DNA of 64,000 nucleotides, from contig NZ_JAHWGT010000017.1 in the NCBI RefSeq assembly GCF_020873895.1, forward strand, positions 62,001 to 126,000. Direction: 5' to 3'. Both the position numbers and the translations under genes were made by a program. Under the pieces are notes generated by a model. It did not search any database. It was not told where the DNA came from and was given only the letters and a program-made list of their open reading frames with translations. The DNA comes from Streptomyces sp. DH12 (GTDB lineage: Bacteria > Actinomycetota > Actinomycetes > Streptomycetales > Streptomycetaceae). Of this stretch, positions 34,838-43,500 are shown piece by piece. Numbering within the stretch: position 1 is the stretch's first letter; every line of letters begins with the position of its first letter.

Positions 34838-35572
34838 ATGCGTACCCACCTCCGCCGCCCGGCCGCGGCCACGCTGCTGCTGGCGGCGGTGCTCACCGCG
34901 ACGGGCTGCTCCTCCGGCGGCGGATCCGACGCGGCCCGGGGCGCGGGCGCCACCCCGTCGGCCTCGGCCCCGGCCCTGTCCGACGCCGAACGCGTCGCCC
35001 GCGAGCAGGAGGGCGCCACGACCCCGCCCCCGCCGGCCCCCGGCGCCTCCGCGCCGGCCGGCCCCCGCGCCTCGGCCCCCGCCGGCCCGGTCCGGCCGGA
35101 CGCCTCGCTCACCCCGGCGACGGGCTCCTTCACCCCGCGGGAGAAGGAGTACCTGAGCGGCCGGGTGCCGCGCTCCGTCGACCCCGCCGCCGTGCTCGAC
35201 GTCGGCAAGGAGTCCTGCCAGCGCATCGAGCGGACCGCCCGGCACGACAGGGACGCGGCCGTCGCGGCCGTCATCGCGGGGGACGTGCGCGACGCCGCCG
35301 ACGCCGTCACCCACCTCTGCCCCGAGCAGCGACCCGTGCTCGACGCGGCCAAGGGCGGCTACCCGGACGGCACCCACGCCTCCCCGGCCGCCGGCCGCTA
35401 CCGCACCGCCGCCGCCCGACCGGGCTGCACCTGGCAGGTCACCGACGCCCAGGGCGGCGAGCTGGCCGCGGGACCGGCGCCCGGCGCGTCCGGCGAGCGG
35501 CACACGCTGACCGTCCCGGCCGGGGCGGCGCGCTTCACCTCGACCGGCTGCTACGCCTGGCTGCGCGCCTGA
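34838..35572 (+). CDS. Lipoprotein, function unknown
   Basis: A 244-residue lipoprotein: basic N-terminus, hydrophobic core and lipobox LTATGC (lipidated Cys24). A Pro/Ala/Ser-rich linker (about 30-100) leads to a mainly helical domain with paired cysteines (ESCQRIE, THLCPEQ) and a C-terminal beta part with GCTWQV and TSTGCYAWLRA. Probably exposed on the outer face of the membrane. 71 bases after the large secreted protein and perhaps co-expressed. The last 22 bases overlap the convergent glycosyltransferase gene. Confidence 0.82.
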   Translation: MRTHLRRPAAATLLLAAVLTATGCSSGGGSDAARGAGATPSASAPALSDAERVAREQEGATTPPPPAPGASAPAGPRASAPAGPVRPDASLTPATGSFTPREKEYLSGRVPRSVDPAAVLDVGKESCQRIERTARHDRDAAVAAVIAGDVRDAADAVTHLCPEQRPVLDAAKGGYPDGTHASPAAGRYRTAAARPGCTWQVTDAQGGELAAGPAPGASGERHTLTVPAGAARFTSTGCYAWLRA

Positions 35573-36708
35573 CCGACCGCCCGGCCGACCGCCCCGGCGT
35601 ACACGTCCAGCAGGTCGTCCACCACGGCGTCCAGGGAGAAGGCCGAGCCGGCGAGCGCGTGCGCCGCCGCCCCGGCCTTCTCCGCCGCCTCCGGCTCCAG
35701 CAGCTCCAGCACCGCGCCCGCGAGCCCCGAGGCGTCCTCGACGACCCGGCCCGCGCCGGCCTCCCCGACCGCCGGGGCCAGCCCGTTGGACACCGTCACC
35801 ACGGCCGGGGTGCCCACCGACAGCGACTCCAGCACCGACATCGGGAACGGCTCGTCCACCGACGGCAGCACGTACACGTGCGCCCGGCGCAGCTCCTCCA
35901 GCACCTGCGCCGGTCCCAGCGGCCCCACGAGCTCGACCCGGTCCCGCAGGCCCAGGTCGTCGACGAGCCGCTCCACCGCGCCCCGCTCGCCCTCGTCCGG
36001 GCCCGCCACGACGAACCGCGCCTCGGGGTGGCGGCGCAGGACCTCCGGCGCGGCGGCGACGAAGTCGCACGGCCGCTTGCGGGCCTGGAGCCGGGCCGCG
36101 TACAGGATCCTCGGCGGGCCCTCGGGCGCGGGGCGGGGGCTCTGCGCGGGGACGCCGTTGACCAGCCGCACCGCCGTGCGCAGCGGCGTGCCGAGGACGG
36201 CGTCCAGGCCGCGCCGCTCGTGCGTGGTGAGGTGGAGCACCGCGGCGGCGCCGCGCAGCACCCGCCGGACGGCCAGGGCGTCGAGGACCTTCGCCAGCAG
36301 CCGGTCGCTGGGGTCGACCATGCCGTGCGTCTGGAGCACCAGCGGCACGCGGGCGCGCAGGCACGCGAGGGCGACGGGCAGCGTGACGAGGTCGCGGGCG
36401 AGGTGGACGTGGACGACGTCCGCGCCGCGCACCAGGCGCCCCGCCTCCGCGAGCAGCGCGGGCGAGGTGATGCCGCTGAAGCCGAGCGGCAGCAGCCGCC
36501 GGGCCGGGTGGAGCCGGGCCGGTACGCCCTCCACGTCGGTGGGCGGCACGGGCCCGAAGCCGTCGGCGAGGGCCAGCAGCCGCGGGTGGTGGCCCCGGTC
36601 GCGCAGGCCGTGGGAGAGGTTCAGGGCGACGCGCACCGGACCGCCGAACGCCCCGGTGGGGGAGTGCAGGGTGACGGCGTGCAGGACCCGCAGGGGTGCG
36701 GTGCTCAC
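35551..36708 (-). CDS. Glycosyltransferase family 4
   Basis: A 385-residue GT-B glycosyltransferase. The N-terminal domain begins VLHAVTLHSPTGAFGGPVRVALNL; the donor-binding domain contains ILYAARLQARKRP, FVVAGPDEGERG and the E-x7-E block VLPSVDEPFPMSVLESLSVGTPAV. The GTG start at 36708 overlaps the stop of the acetyltransferase gene (GTGA), so both are coupled. The 3' end overlaps the convergent lipoprotein by 22 bases. Sugar and linkage unknown; context says capsule or exopolysaccharide. Confidence 0.9.
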   Translation of the reverse strand: MSTAPLRVLHAVTLHSPTGAFGGPVRVALNLSHGLRDRGHHPRLLALADGFGPVPPTDVEGVPARLHPARRLLPLGFSGITSPALLAEAGRLVRGADVVHVHLARDLVTLPVALACLRARVPLVLQTHGMVDPSDRLLAKVLDALAVRRVLRGAAAVLHLTTHERRGLDAVLGTPLRTAVRLVNGVPAQSPRPAPEGPPRILYAARLQARKRPCDFVAAAPEVLRRHPEARFVVAGPDEGERGAVERLVDDLGLRDRVELVGPLGPAQVLEELRRAHVYVLPSVDEPFPMSVLESLSVGTPAVVTVSNGLAPAVGEAGAGRVVEDASGLAGAVLELLEPEAAEKAGAAAHALAGSAFSLDAVVDDLLDVYAGAVGRAVGQARSQA

Positions 36709-37244
36709 TTCGGCTCCTCGACGGGCCGGCGGGTGCCGTCCGCGGTGTGCAGGGTCAGTTCGGGCAGGTCCTGGTGGAGGACCGCGCCGGCGCCGACGAC
36801 CGCGTGGCGGCCGACCCGGGTGCCGGCGAGCACGGTGGCGCGGGTGGCGATCCAGGCGCCGTCCTCCACGGTGACGGGCGCGTTGCGGTAGCGGAAGTCG
36901 GCCGCGCGGTGGTCGTGGCTGCCGGTGCAGAGCAGGGCCTCCTGGGAGACGCACACGTGCGCGCCGAGGGTGATCGGCTCCAGGTTGAGCAGCCAGGCCC
37001 CCTCGCCGATCCAGGTGTGGTCGCCGACGGTCAGCTTCCACGGCCACAGGACGCGCACGCGGTGGCGGATCAGCACGTTCTCGCCGATCGTCGCGCCGAA
37101 CGCGCGCAGCAGCGCCACCCGCAGCCGGGCCGGGCACCACCAGGTCGTGAACACCAGATTGAGCACGGCGAACCACAGGGCCTGCGTCAGCCTGCCCCGG
37201 CCCTTGTCGTACCCGGCCAGCGTGAATGCGGACAGGTCGCGCAT
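36705..37244 (-). CDS. WcaF-like hexapeptide acetyltransferase
   Basis: A 179-residue left-handed beta-helix acyltransferase resembling WcaF of colanic acid synthesis. The N-terminal helix (WFAVLNLVFTTWWCPARLRV) is characteristic of that group. Hexapeptide turns follow with the active-site histidine region in CTGSHDHRAADFRYRNAPV. Probably O-acetylates a sugar of the repeat unit using acetyl-CoA. The ATG at 37244 starts a two-gene unit with the glycosyltransferase. Confidence 0.9.
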   Translation of the reverse strand: MRDLSAFTLAGYDKGRGRLTQALWFAVLNLVFTTWWCPARLRVALLRAFGATIGENVLIRHRVRVLWPWKLTVGDHTWIGEGAWLLNLEPITLGAHVCVSQEALLCTGSHDHRAADFRYRNAPVTVEDGAWIATRATVLAGTRVGRHAVVGAGAVLHQDLPELTLHTADGTRRPVEEPK

Positions 37245-37280
37245 GGCGCCGGACTCCCCCCTGTGCGCGCTGTGCGGGAA

Positions 37281-37376
37281 ACCGCGAGGTGCGGAGACCG
37301 CGAGGTGCGGACGGCCGTGACACGCGGACGGCCGCCACGTACGACGGCCGCGACGTGCGGACGGCCGCCACGTACG
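37281..37376. repeat. Direct repeats in the divergent promoter region
   Basis: A 20-bp unit GCGGACGGCCGCCACGTACG is perfectly repeated at 37324 and 37357 (period 33). Just before it, ACCGCGAGGTGCGGA occurs twice (37281 and 37297). The block lies between the acetyltransferase and polymerase genes. Repeated regulator binding sites or a small satellite are both possible. Confidence 0.8.
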
Positions 37377-37485
37377 GAAAACGAACGTCAGGTTATCGGT
37401 TCGTACGCCTGCGTCCAGGGTGCGGTCCCGGAGCGCTCGTTAGACTGCGCGCGGAACAGGGGCGGCGGGGCGACGGGGGTACGGG

Positions 37486-39021
37486 ATGACGGTCGGGACC
37501 ACGCCCCGCGCGGTGCCGCCGCCACGGCCCCGCACGGTGCCGCTGCCACCGCCGTTCAAGCCGCGCACACTGCTCTCCCGGGCGCTCGCCGTGCCCCTCG
37601 TGCTCGGCCTGGCACTCTTCCTGCCCCTGACGGTCGTCTCCCAGCCCGGCGACGGCCCGCGCGACGCCGCATTCTGGCTCCAGGTGGTCCTCACCGTCTA
37701 CTGCGGTGTACGGCTCTCCGCGATGGTCCTCACCACCCGCCGCAAGCTCCTCCAGGCGACGTTCTGGATGTTCTGCTACATGGCGATGGGCGTGGCCCCG
37801 CTCGCCCAGGCGGTCATCGGCCGCGTGCCGACCCCGGTCGTCGGCCCCCGCGAGGACCTCGTCCAGGCGGTCGCGCTGGTCCTGCTCGGCTGCTTCGCCT
37901 TCGACGTCGGCGCCCTCCTCGCCCGGTACCGCACCCCCTGGCACCGCCGCGGCCGCGCCCGCGGCGCGGGCGCGCCGGCGCGGGGCGAGGCGCCCGACGA
38001 CCGGCCGGTGCTGATCCACCGCCGGCGGCTGGCCCTGCTGGTGCTGGCCGCCTTCGCCTGCGGCGGCCTGCTCGTCGTCAAGCTCGGCGGGCCCGCCGTC
38101 TTCTTCAGCAGCCGCCAGGAGATCATCGCCAGCATCGAGGACGCGGGCGTCTCCGGCGACGGCGGCCAGGCCGGCCAGGCGTTCCTGCGCGGCTTCGGCA
38201 CCGTGCCGCCGCTGATCGCCCTGCTCGTCTACACCCGCTGGCTCGTCACCTCCCGCCGGGCCCGCCGCACCTGGTCGGTCGTGACCGTCTTCGGCGCCCT
38301 GGTGGTGCTGAACGCCGTGGTGAACAACCCCATCTCCAACCCGCGCTACTGGTTCCTCACGGTGCTGTTCGCGCTGCTGTTCACCGCCTTCCCGACGAGC
38401 GCCGCCCTGTACCGGGCGTCGCTCTCCCTCGGGGTCGTCGTCGCGCTGCTCGTCTTCCCCTTCGCCGACCGCTTCCGGTACGACGAGAACAACACCCAGC
38501 AGATCGAGACGACCTCGTTCCTGGAGCCGCTGGCGCTGAAGGACTACGACCAGGTCGGCATGTTCGCCAACACCATCACCTACGTCGAGTCCGGCCAGGG
38601 CCACAGCTACGGCCGCCAGGCCGCGGGCTCCCTGCTGTTCGCCGTGCCCCGCTCGATGTGGGCGCAGAAGCCGTCCGACACCGGCGTGACCGTCGGCGAG
38701 TGGATGGGCGCGGTCAACACCAACCTCTCCTCGCCGGTCTGGGCCGAGCTGTGGATCGACTTCGGCCCCGTCGGCATGACGGCCGGGATGGCGGCCCTCG
38801 GGTACGCCGCCGCCCGCGTCGACCGCCGGGTGGCGCGCCGCGCCGTACGGGGCTCGCCGCCGGGCAGCCTGCTGCTGATCGCGGCGCCGCTGGTGGCGGG
38901 GTACTCCTTCATCCTCGTGCGGGGCCCGCTGCTCCAGGCGACGGGCAAGGTGGCCATCGCCGCGCTCTGCCTCGCCCTGATCGCCACCTACCGGCGCGAC
39001 CGGGGCGCCCGCCTCGACTGA
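37486..39021 (+). CDS. Wzy-like polysaccharide polymerase
   Basis: A 511-residue membrane protein with about ten or more hydrophobic segments. The long loop around residues 320-400 (RFRYDENNTQQIETTSFLEP and YVESGQGHSYGRQAAGSLLF) and the motif PRSMWAQKPSDTG resemble O-antigen/exopolysaccharide polymerases that join lipid-linked repeat units outside the membrane. Length and topology fit. The ATG at 37486 follows a GGGGG-rich leader. The 3' end overlaps the convergent flippase gene by 34 bases. Confidence 0.85.
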   Translation: MTVGTTPRAVPPPRPRTVPLPPPFKPRTLLSRALAVPLVLGLALFLPLTVVSQPGDGPRDAAFWLQVVLTVYCGVRLSAMVLTTRRKLLQATFWMFCYMAMGVAPLAQAVIGRVPTPVVGPREDLVQAVALVLLGCFAFDVGALLARYRTPWHRRGRARGAGAPARGEAPDDRPVLIHRRRLALLVLAAFACGGLLVVKLGGPAVFFSSRQEIIASIEDAGVSGDGGQAGQAFLRGFGTVPPLIALLVYTRWLVTSRRARRTWSVVTVFGALVVLNAVVNNPISNPRYWFLTVLFALLFTAFPTSAALYRASLSLGVVVALLVFPFADRFRYDENNTQQIETTSFLEPLALKDYDQVGMFANTITYVESGQGHSYGRQAAGSLLFAVPRSMWAQKPSDTGVTVGEWMGAVNTNLSSPVWAELWIDFGPVGMTAGMAALGYAAARVDRRVARRAVRGSPPGSLLLIAAPLVAGYSFILVRGPLLQATGKVAIAALCLALIATYRRDRGARLD

Positions 39022-40343
39022 CCGCCCGGCGCGCCGGGCGCGTCCGGCGCCTCCGGCACGTCGGGGCCCTCGGGCACGCCGGCCTCGGGCACCCCGGCCT
39101 CGGGCACCCCGGGTGCCTCGGGAGCGGCGCCCGCGCGGCGGCGCAGGAGCGCCACCCGCACCCACGCGGCCAGGGCCTTCGCCGCCGAACCGCCCGCCAG
39201 GCCCCACGCCGCGCCGACCGCGCCGCCGAGGACGAACCCGGCGTACAGCAGCGCCACCGACAGCAGCGAGAAGACCACCTGCACCGGCAGGGTGTCGCGG
39301 GGGCTGAGCACCCGCAGCGTGAGCAGCGCGCTCACCCCGAGCCCCATCAGCGTGTACTGCGCCGCCGACGCCGGCAGCAGCGCGGCGACCGCCGGCCACG
39401 TGTCACCCAGCACCGCCCGCCCCGCGCCGTCGGGCAGCAGCCACCACACACCGCCCCACGCGGCGCCGGTCGCGGCCAGCGCCCCGCCCAGCAGCAGCGT
39501 CGCCCGGACCACGGCGCGCCCGCCGCCGAGGCGGTTCAGCAGCGGAGGTCCGAAGCCGTTGGCCGCGCCGAAGAAGACGTTCAGCGGCCCGAAGAGCGCC
39601 GAGGCGCCGCGCAGCGCCCCCACCGCCAGGGGGTTGCCGAGCAGGCCGAGGCAGAGGACCGCCAGCTGGCTGGAGCCGTTGCCGACGGCGAACTCGACGG
39701 CGAACCGCCGCCCCAGGTGGCCCCGGCGCACGTACCGGCGCCACTCCCCGCGCGCCCCGGCCAGCGGCCGCCGCAGCAGCAGCGCCGCCACCACCAGCCC
39801 CGGCAGGGCCGCCAGCCCCCACGCCAGGACCAGCCGGGACGCCGACGCCCCGGCCGGCTGGAGCGCCAGCACCGTCACGGTCGACGCCAGCCGCAGCGCG
39901 TCCGCCGCCAGCGCGTGGTGCGGCCGGCCCAGCAGCGAGAAGCAGTAGCGGGCCGCGTCCTGGAGCAGGACGACCGGCAGGACCGCGCCGAGCGCCGCCA
40001 GCGCCCGCCCGCCCGGCGGCAGCGCCGCACCCGTCGCGGCGAGCACCGCGCCGGTGGCGAACGCCGCCGCGGCCGTGAAGCCGAGCGCCGAACGGCAGGC
40101 CGCCGCCACCGCGCCGGCCCCGCCGCGCACCAGCACCAGCTCCTGCCCGACGTACGCCATGAACAGCCCCAGCGCCACCGTGAACACCAGGTACACCATG
40201 GAGAACTCGGCGAACCCGGACGCCGTCGACAGCCGCGCGGCCAGCACCAGCACCAGGATGTTGGTCAGCCCCGCGGCGCCCTGGTCGAGGACGGAGGCGA
40301 GGGCCGCCGTACGCCCGCGCAGCGCCCCGCCGGCCGCGCTCAC
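38988..40343 (-). CDS. Wzx-like polysaccharide flippase (MOP superfamily)
   Basis: A 451-residue protein with about twelve hydrophobic segments in the pattern of polysaccharide-specific MOP exporters, which flip lipid-linked repeat units across the membrane. It ends in a repeated hydrophilic tail (PEAGVPEAGVPEG) produced by 15-bp direct repeats at about 39060-39108. The GTG start at 40343 overlaps the stop of the chain-length gene. The tail is unusual and variable-looking. The gene end overlaps the convergent polymerase. Confidence 0.85.
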   Translation of the reverse strand: MSAAGGALRGRTAALASVLDQGAAGLTNILVLVLAARLSTASGFAEFSMVYLVFTVALGLFMAYVGQELVLVRGGAGAVAAACRSALGFTAAAAFATGAVLAATGAALPPGGRALAALGAVLPVVLLQDAARYCFSLLGRPHHALAADALRLASTVTVLALQPAGASASRLVLAWGLAALPGLVVAALLLRRPLAGARGEWRRYVRRGHLGRRFAVEFAVGNGSSQLAVLCLGLLGNPLAVGALRGASALFGPLNVFFGAANGFGPPLLNRLGGGRAVVRATLLLGGALAATGAAWGGVWWLLPDGAGRAVLGDTWPAVAALLPASAAQYTLMGLGVSALLTLRVLSPRDTLPVQVVFSLLSVALLYAGFVLGGAVGAAWGLAGGSAAKALAAWVRVALLRRRAGAAPEAPGVPEAGVPEAGVPEGPDVPEAPDAPGAPGGQSRRAPRSRR

Positions 40344-42082
40344 CGGCGGTCGGGGGGTGAGACCGCCCGCAGCGCCATCGTGGTGGCCGGGTCGTCGTGC
40401 GCCGACGCGCCGACCGCGCCCGTACGCGCCCCGCCGCGCCCGCGCCCGTCCCGGTCGCCCGCGCCGTGGTCGGCGCGGCCGCCGTCCGGGGCCGGGGCGG
40501 CACCGCCCGACTGCCCGCGGGCGCCCTTGCCCCGGCGGGCGCCCCCGCTCTGCTGGCCGCGGTGCATGACCGTGCCGAGCACCGTGCCGCCCGCGCCCGT
40601 GATGAGGTCGCGCAGCCGGGCCAGCTGCGAGCGGTGCACGCCCCGCGGGTCGCACACCACGAGCACACCGTCGACCCGGTCCACCAGGGCGAGGGCGTCG
40701 GCGTACGCGAACACCGGCGGGGTCAGCACGATCACCGTCACCTGCGGGTCGTCGGCCTCCTCCACCAGCCGCGACATCTCCGGCGACGTCAGCGCCCGCG
40801 CCACGTTGCGCACCCGCGCCCCGGGCACCAGCTCGAAACTCCCGGACTCCCCGGCGTCCACGGTCAGCCGCCGCCCGCCCGGCCAGGCGTCCGTCTCGCC
40901 GTCCTGCGTCCACGCCGGTCGGCTCACCTCGCGGGCCCGCAACTGCTTCTCCAGCGACGGCCGGCGCAGCTCGGCCTCCACGATCAGCACGCGCTTGCCG
41001 GTCTCGGCGAAGGACGCGGCCAGGTTGACGGCCACCGCCGCGGCCGTACGGCTGGAGCCTCGCGGCGCGGCCACCAGCAGCCGCCGCCGGTCGGCGAACC
41101 GCTGGTCGTAGGCGAGCCGGTAGGCGATGGACCGGTACTCCTCGGCGAGCGGCGACTCCTCCCGGTCCTCCGTCAGCAGCGGGTCGGTGTCACGGGTGCG
41201 GGGCAGCGAGCCGAGCACCGGGGCGCGCAGCGCCCGCGCCACGTCGCCCTCCGAGCGGGCCGCCGGGTCGAACACCAGCCGCACCCAGGCGATGAGCAGC
41301 CCCAGCGCGATGCCCACGGCGCCGCCGAGCCCGAGGGACAGCGCCCACCCCGGACCGTCGGACGCGGTCGGCGGCGTCGCCGTCCTGATCACCTTGCCGG
41401 GCGTCACGTCGAGCGCCTTCAGCTTGCTGATGCGGTTGCTCAGCTCGGTGATGCGGTTGAGGAGGTTCGCCTTGACGGTGTAGTCCGCCTCGGCGTCCGT
41501 CCCCGACCGCCCCTCCAGCCGCTCCGCGAGCTCGTCGTGCTGCTTGGCGACCGGGTCCAGCTGCGCCTGCAGTCCCTTGATCATGGTGTCGCGGGTCTGC
41601 TCGGTCTGCTCCTGCCGGTCGGCGAGGTACGCCGCGACCAGCGCGTTGGCGCGGCGCGCCGACTCGGCCGGGTCTTCGTCCGTGTAGCTGAAGCGCAGCA
41701 CCTGCGACTTGGGCGGGTTGGTCACCTGGAGGCCCGACACCAGCCCGGCCGCCTCCCCCTCGTACCCGAGGTCCTCGGCGGCCCGGCCGGCGATGCGCCG
41801 GCTCGTGGCCGCCTGCCGCTCGGTGTTCATGTCGAGGGTCTTCTCGACGGCGATCGTCGGGTTGAAGGGGTCCTCCATGGGGACCCGCAGCACCACGTCG
41901 CTCGTCGCCACGTAGGTGTCGGAGGTGCTGTACCCGAGCCAGGCCCCGCCGAGCAGTCCGAGGAGCACGCCGGCGGCCATCAGCCGCGGGTAGCGCAGGA
42001 GCTGGCGGAACTGGTCGCGCAGCAGGTCCGGTTCGTCGTCCACCGGGACCGCGGCCGCCGGGCCGCCGTGGGGGTGTGTCAC
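40340..42082 (-). CDS. Chain-length determinant/tyrosine-kinase-like protein (Wzz-Wzc type)
   Basis: A 580-residue protein. The N-terminal Wzz domain has two membrane segments (about 37-55 and 247-268) around a periplasmic-side coiled coil. A cytoplasmic P-loop-like domain (about 300-500) follows. The Walker A position reads LLVAAPRGSSRTAAAVAVNL, lacking the Lys of GKT/S, and the A' motif LIVEAELRRPSL replaces the usual DxD. So kinase activity is doubtful even though the fold is clear. The tail is Gly/Asp/Arg-rich without a Tyr cluster. GTGA overlaps link it to both neighbours. Confidence 0.85.
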   Translation of the reverse strand: MTHPHGGPAAAVPVDDEPDLLRDQFRQLLRYPRLMAAGVLLGLLGGAWLGYSTSDTYVATSDVVLRVPMEDPFNPTIAVEKTLDMNTERQAATSRRIAGRAAEDLGYEGEAAGLVSGLQVTNPPKSQVLRFSYTDEDPAESARRANALVAAYLADRQEQTEQTRDTMIKGLQAQLDPVAKQHDELAERLEGRSGTDAEADYTVKANLLNRITELSNRISKLKALDVTPGKVIRTATPPTASDGPGWALSLGLGGAVGIALGLLIAWVRLVFDPAARSEGDVARALRAPVLGSLPRTRDTDPLLTEDREESPLAEEYRSIAYRLAYDQRFADRRRLLVAAPRGSSRTAAAVAVNLAASFAETGKRVLIVEAELRRPSLEKQLRAREVSRPAWTQDGETDAWPGGRRLTVDAGESGSFELVPGARVRNVARALTSPEMSRLVEEADDPQVTVIVLTPPVFAYADALALVDRVDGVLVVCDPRGVHRSQLARLRDLITGAGGTVLGTVMHRGQQSGGARRGKGARGQSGGAAPAPDGGRADHGAGDRDGRGRGGARTGAVGASAHDDPATTMALRAVSPPDRR

Positions 42083-43365
42083 CTGTCCGCTCCTTCCACC
42101 GCCGCGCCCGTCCCCGCCAGGGCCTCGTCGAGCAGCGCGTCGTACCGCGCCAGACCCGCCGCACGGCCCAGGTGGGCCGCCACGTGCCGGGGCCCGGCCG
42201 CGCCCCGCTCCGCCGCCGCCACCGGGTCGGCGGCCAGCTCCCGCACGGCCGCCAGGAGCGCCGCCGGATCCTCGGGCGGCACCAGGACGCCCGCCCCGGA
42301 GCGCCGCACCTCCTCGGCGGTGCCGCCGCCTTCGGCGACCGAGGCGACCACCGGCCGGCCGGTGGCGAAGTACGAGGTCAGCTTTGACGGCACGCTCATG
42401 TCGAGCACCGAGGCCCGCTGCGTCACGGCCAGCACGTCCGCGGCGGCCAGCACCTCGGGGAACTCGGCGTCGTCGACGGCGGGGAGGAACCGCAGGTTCG
42501 GCACGCCCTCGGCGAGCCGCTCCAGCGCCGCGCGCTGGTTGCCGTCGCCCATCAGCACCACGCGTACCGCCGGGTCGAGGCGGGCCGCCCGGACGAGCAC
42601 CTCCAGGCCCTGCTTGAGGCCCATGTTGCCGGAGTGCAGGACGACCGTCTCGGCCGGACGCCAGCCGAGCCGCCGGCGGGTCTCCTCGCGCGGCCGCGCC
42701 GGGGCCGCCACGTGCGACCAGTTGGGGACGGTACGTATCCGCTCCGGCGCCACGCCCAGCGCGGTGACCCCCGCCCTGAACGTCTCGTGGATCACGCCGA
42801 CGAGCGTGGCCCGGCGCAGCGCGTACGCCTCGACGCGCGCCGCGGCCGCCGCCGCCCGGTCGCCCCCCTCGATGCCGCTCTGCGCGGCCGCCGCCCCCAT
42901 CAGGTCCTGCACGACGGGTATGTACGGCACCCGCCAGCGGGCCGCGAGCCGGGCCCCCACCACGCCGCCGGCGAGGCTGGGCAGCTGGGCGACGACCGCG
43001 TCGGGGCGCCCCATCCGGGGCGGCGCGGCGAGCTGGTGGGCGAGGACCGACGCCTCGAACAGCGCCCGCCGCGCGGCGGTCTGGCGGGCGGGCACGGTGT
43101 GCCGGCGGCGGTGCACGGTGACGCCCGCCCGCCGCTCGGTGCGCCGCCACGCCCCCCGGTAGGCCGGGTCGACCGACCAGGACGGGTAGTGCGGCATGCC
43201 GGCCAGGACGTGCGTCTCGTGGCCCCGGGCCGCCCAGTGCTCGGCTATCTGCGTGGCGTAGGGGCCTATGCCGGTGTGCTCCGGCGCGTAGTTGGTCGAC
43301 ACCAGCAGCAGGCGCCGAGGCCGCCGGCCGGTGTCTGACTGGTCGGTCTGGTCCGCGTCCCGCAT
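42079..43365 (-). CDS. Glycosyltransferase (WcaI/GT4 type)
   Basis: A 428-residue GT-B glycosyltransferase. It starts LLLVSTNYAPEHTGIGPYA, characteristic of the WcaI-like fucosyl/mannosyl transferase group; the donor site includes VLHSGNMGLKQGLEVLV and the SVLDMSVPSKLTSYFATGRPVVA block. The ATG at 43365 is preceded by GGGGGGCC. First gene of a tightly overlapped operon with the Wzz-like and Wzx-like genes. Given gmd and the epimerase/reductase nearby, GDP-fucose is a reasonable donor. Confidence 0.9.
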   Translation of the reverse strand: MRDADQTDQSDTGRRPRRLLLVSTNYAPEHTGIGPYATQIAEHWAARGHETHVLAGMPHYPSWSVDPAYRGAWRRTERRAGVTVHRRRHTVPARQTAARRALFEASVLAHQLAAPPRMGRPDAVVAQLPSLAGGVVGARLAARWRVPYIPVVQDLMGAAAAQSGIEGGDRAAAAAARVEAYALRRATLVGVIHETFRAGVTALGVAPERIRTVPNWSHVAAPARPREETRRRLGWRPAETVVLHSGNMGLKQGLEVLVRAARLDPAVRVVLMGDGNQRAALERLAEGVPNLRFLPAVDDAEFPEVLAAADVLAVTQRASVLDMSVPSKLTSYFATGRPVVASVAEGGGTAEEVRRSGAGVLVPPEDPAALLAAVRELAADPVAAAERGAAGPRHVAAHLGRAAGLARYDALLDEALAGTGAAVEGADR

Positions 43366-43386
43366 CCGGATGGCCCCCCTCGTGAC

Positions 43387-43419
43387 GAACGATCGCTCGC
43401 TCGTGCACCCTAATCGTTC
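43387..43419 (-). promoter_or_regulatory. Inverted repeat in the divergent glycosyltransferase/cytidylyltransferase promoter
   Basis: GAACGAT (43387-43393) and ATCGTTC (43413-43419) are inverted arms with a 19-base spacing, directly upstream of the glycosyltransferase. A TAGGGT (minus strand, about 43407-43412) between them is a possible -10 box, so a protein bound here could control initiation. Confidence 0.45.
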
Positions 43420-43500
43420 ACCTGTCCTGCGCGAAGTGTGCACGGTACTGTCAGCCGGGACGCACGGGGGCGGACCGTTCCAGAGGGGGGCAAGCACGTC

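Noticed and set aside
36696-41111. Plus-strand frame of about 1470 codons across several glycan genes
   Set aside because: It crosses promoters, repeats and four well-supported genes on both strands. No part of it resembles a protein family.
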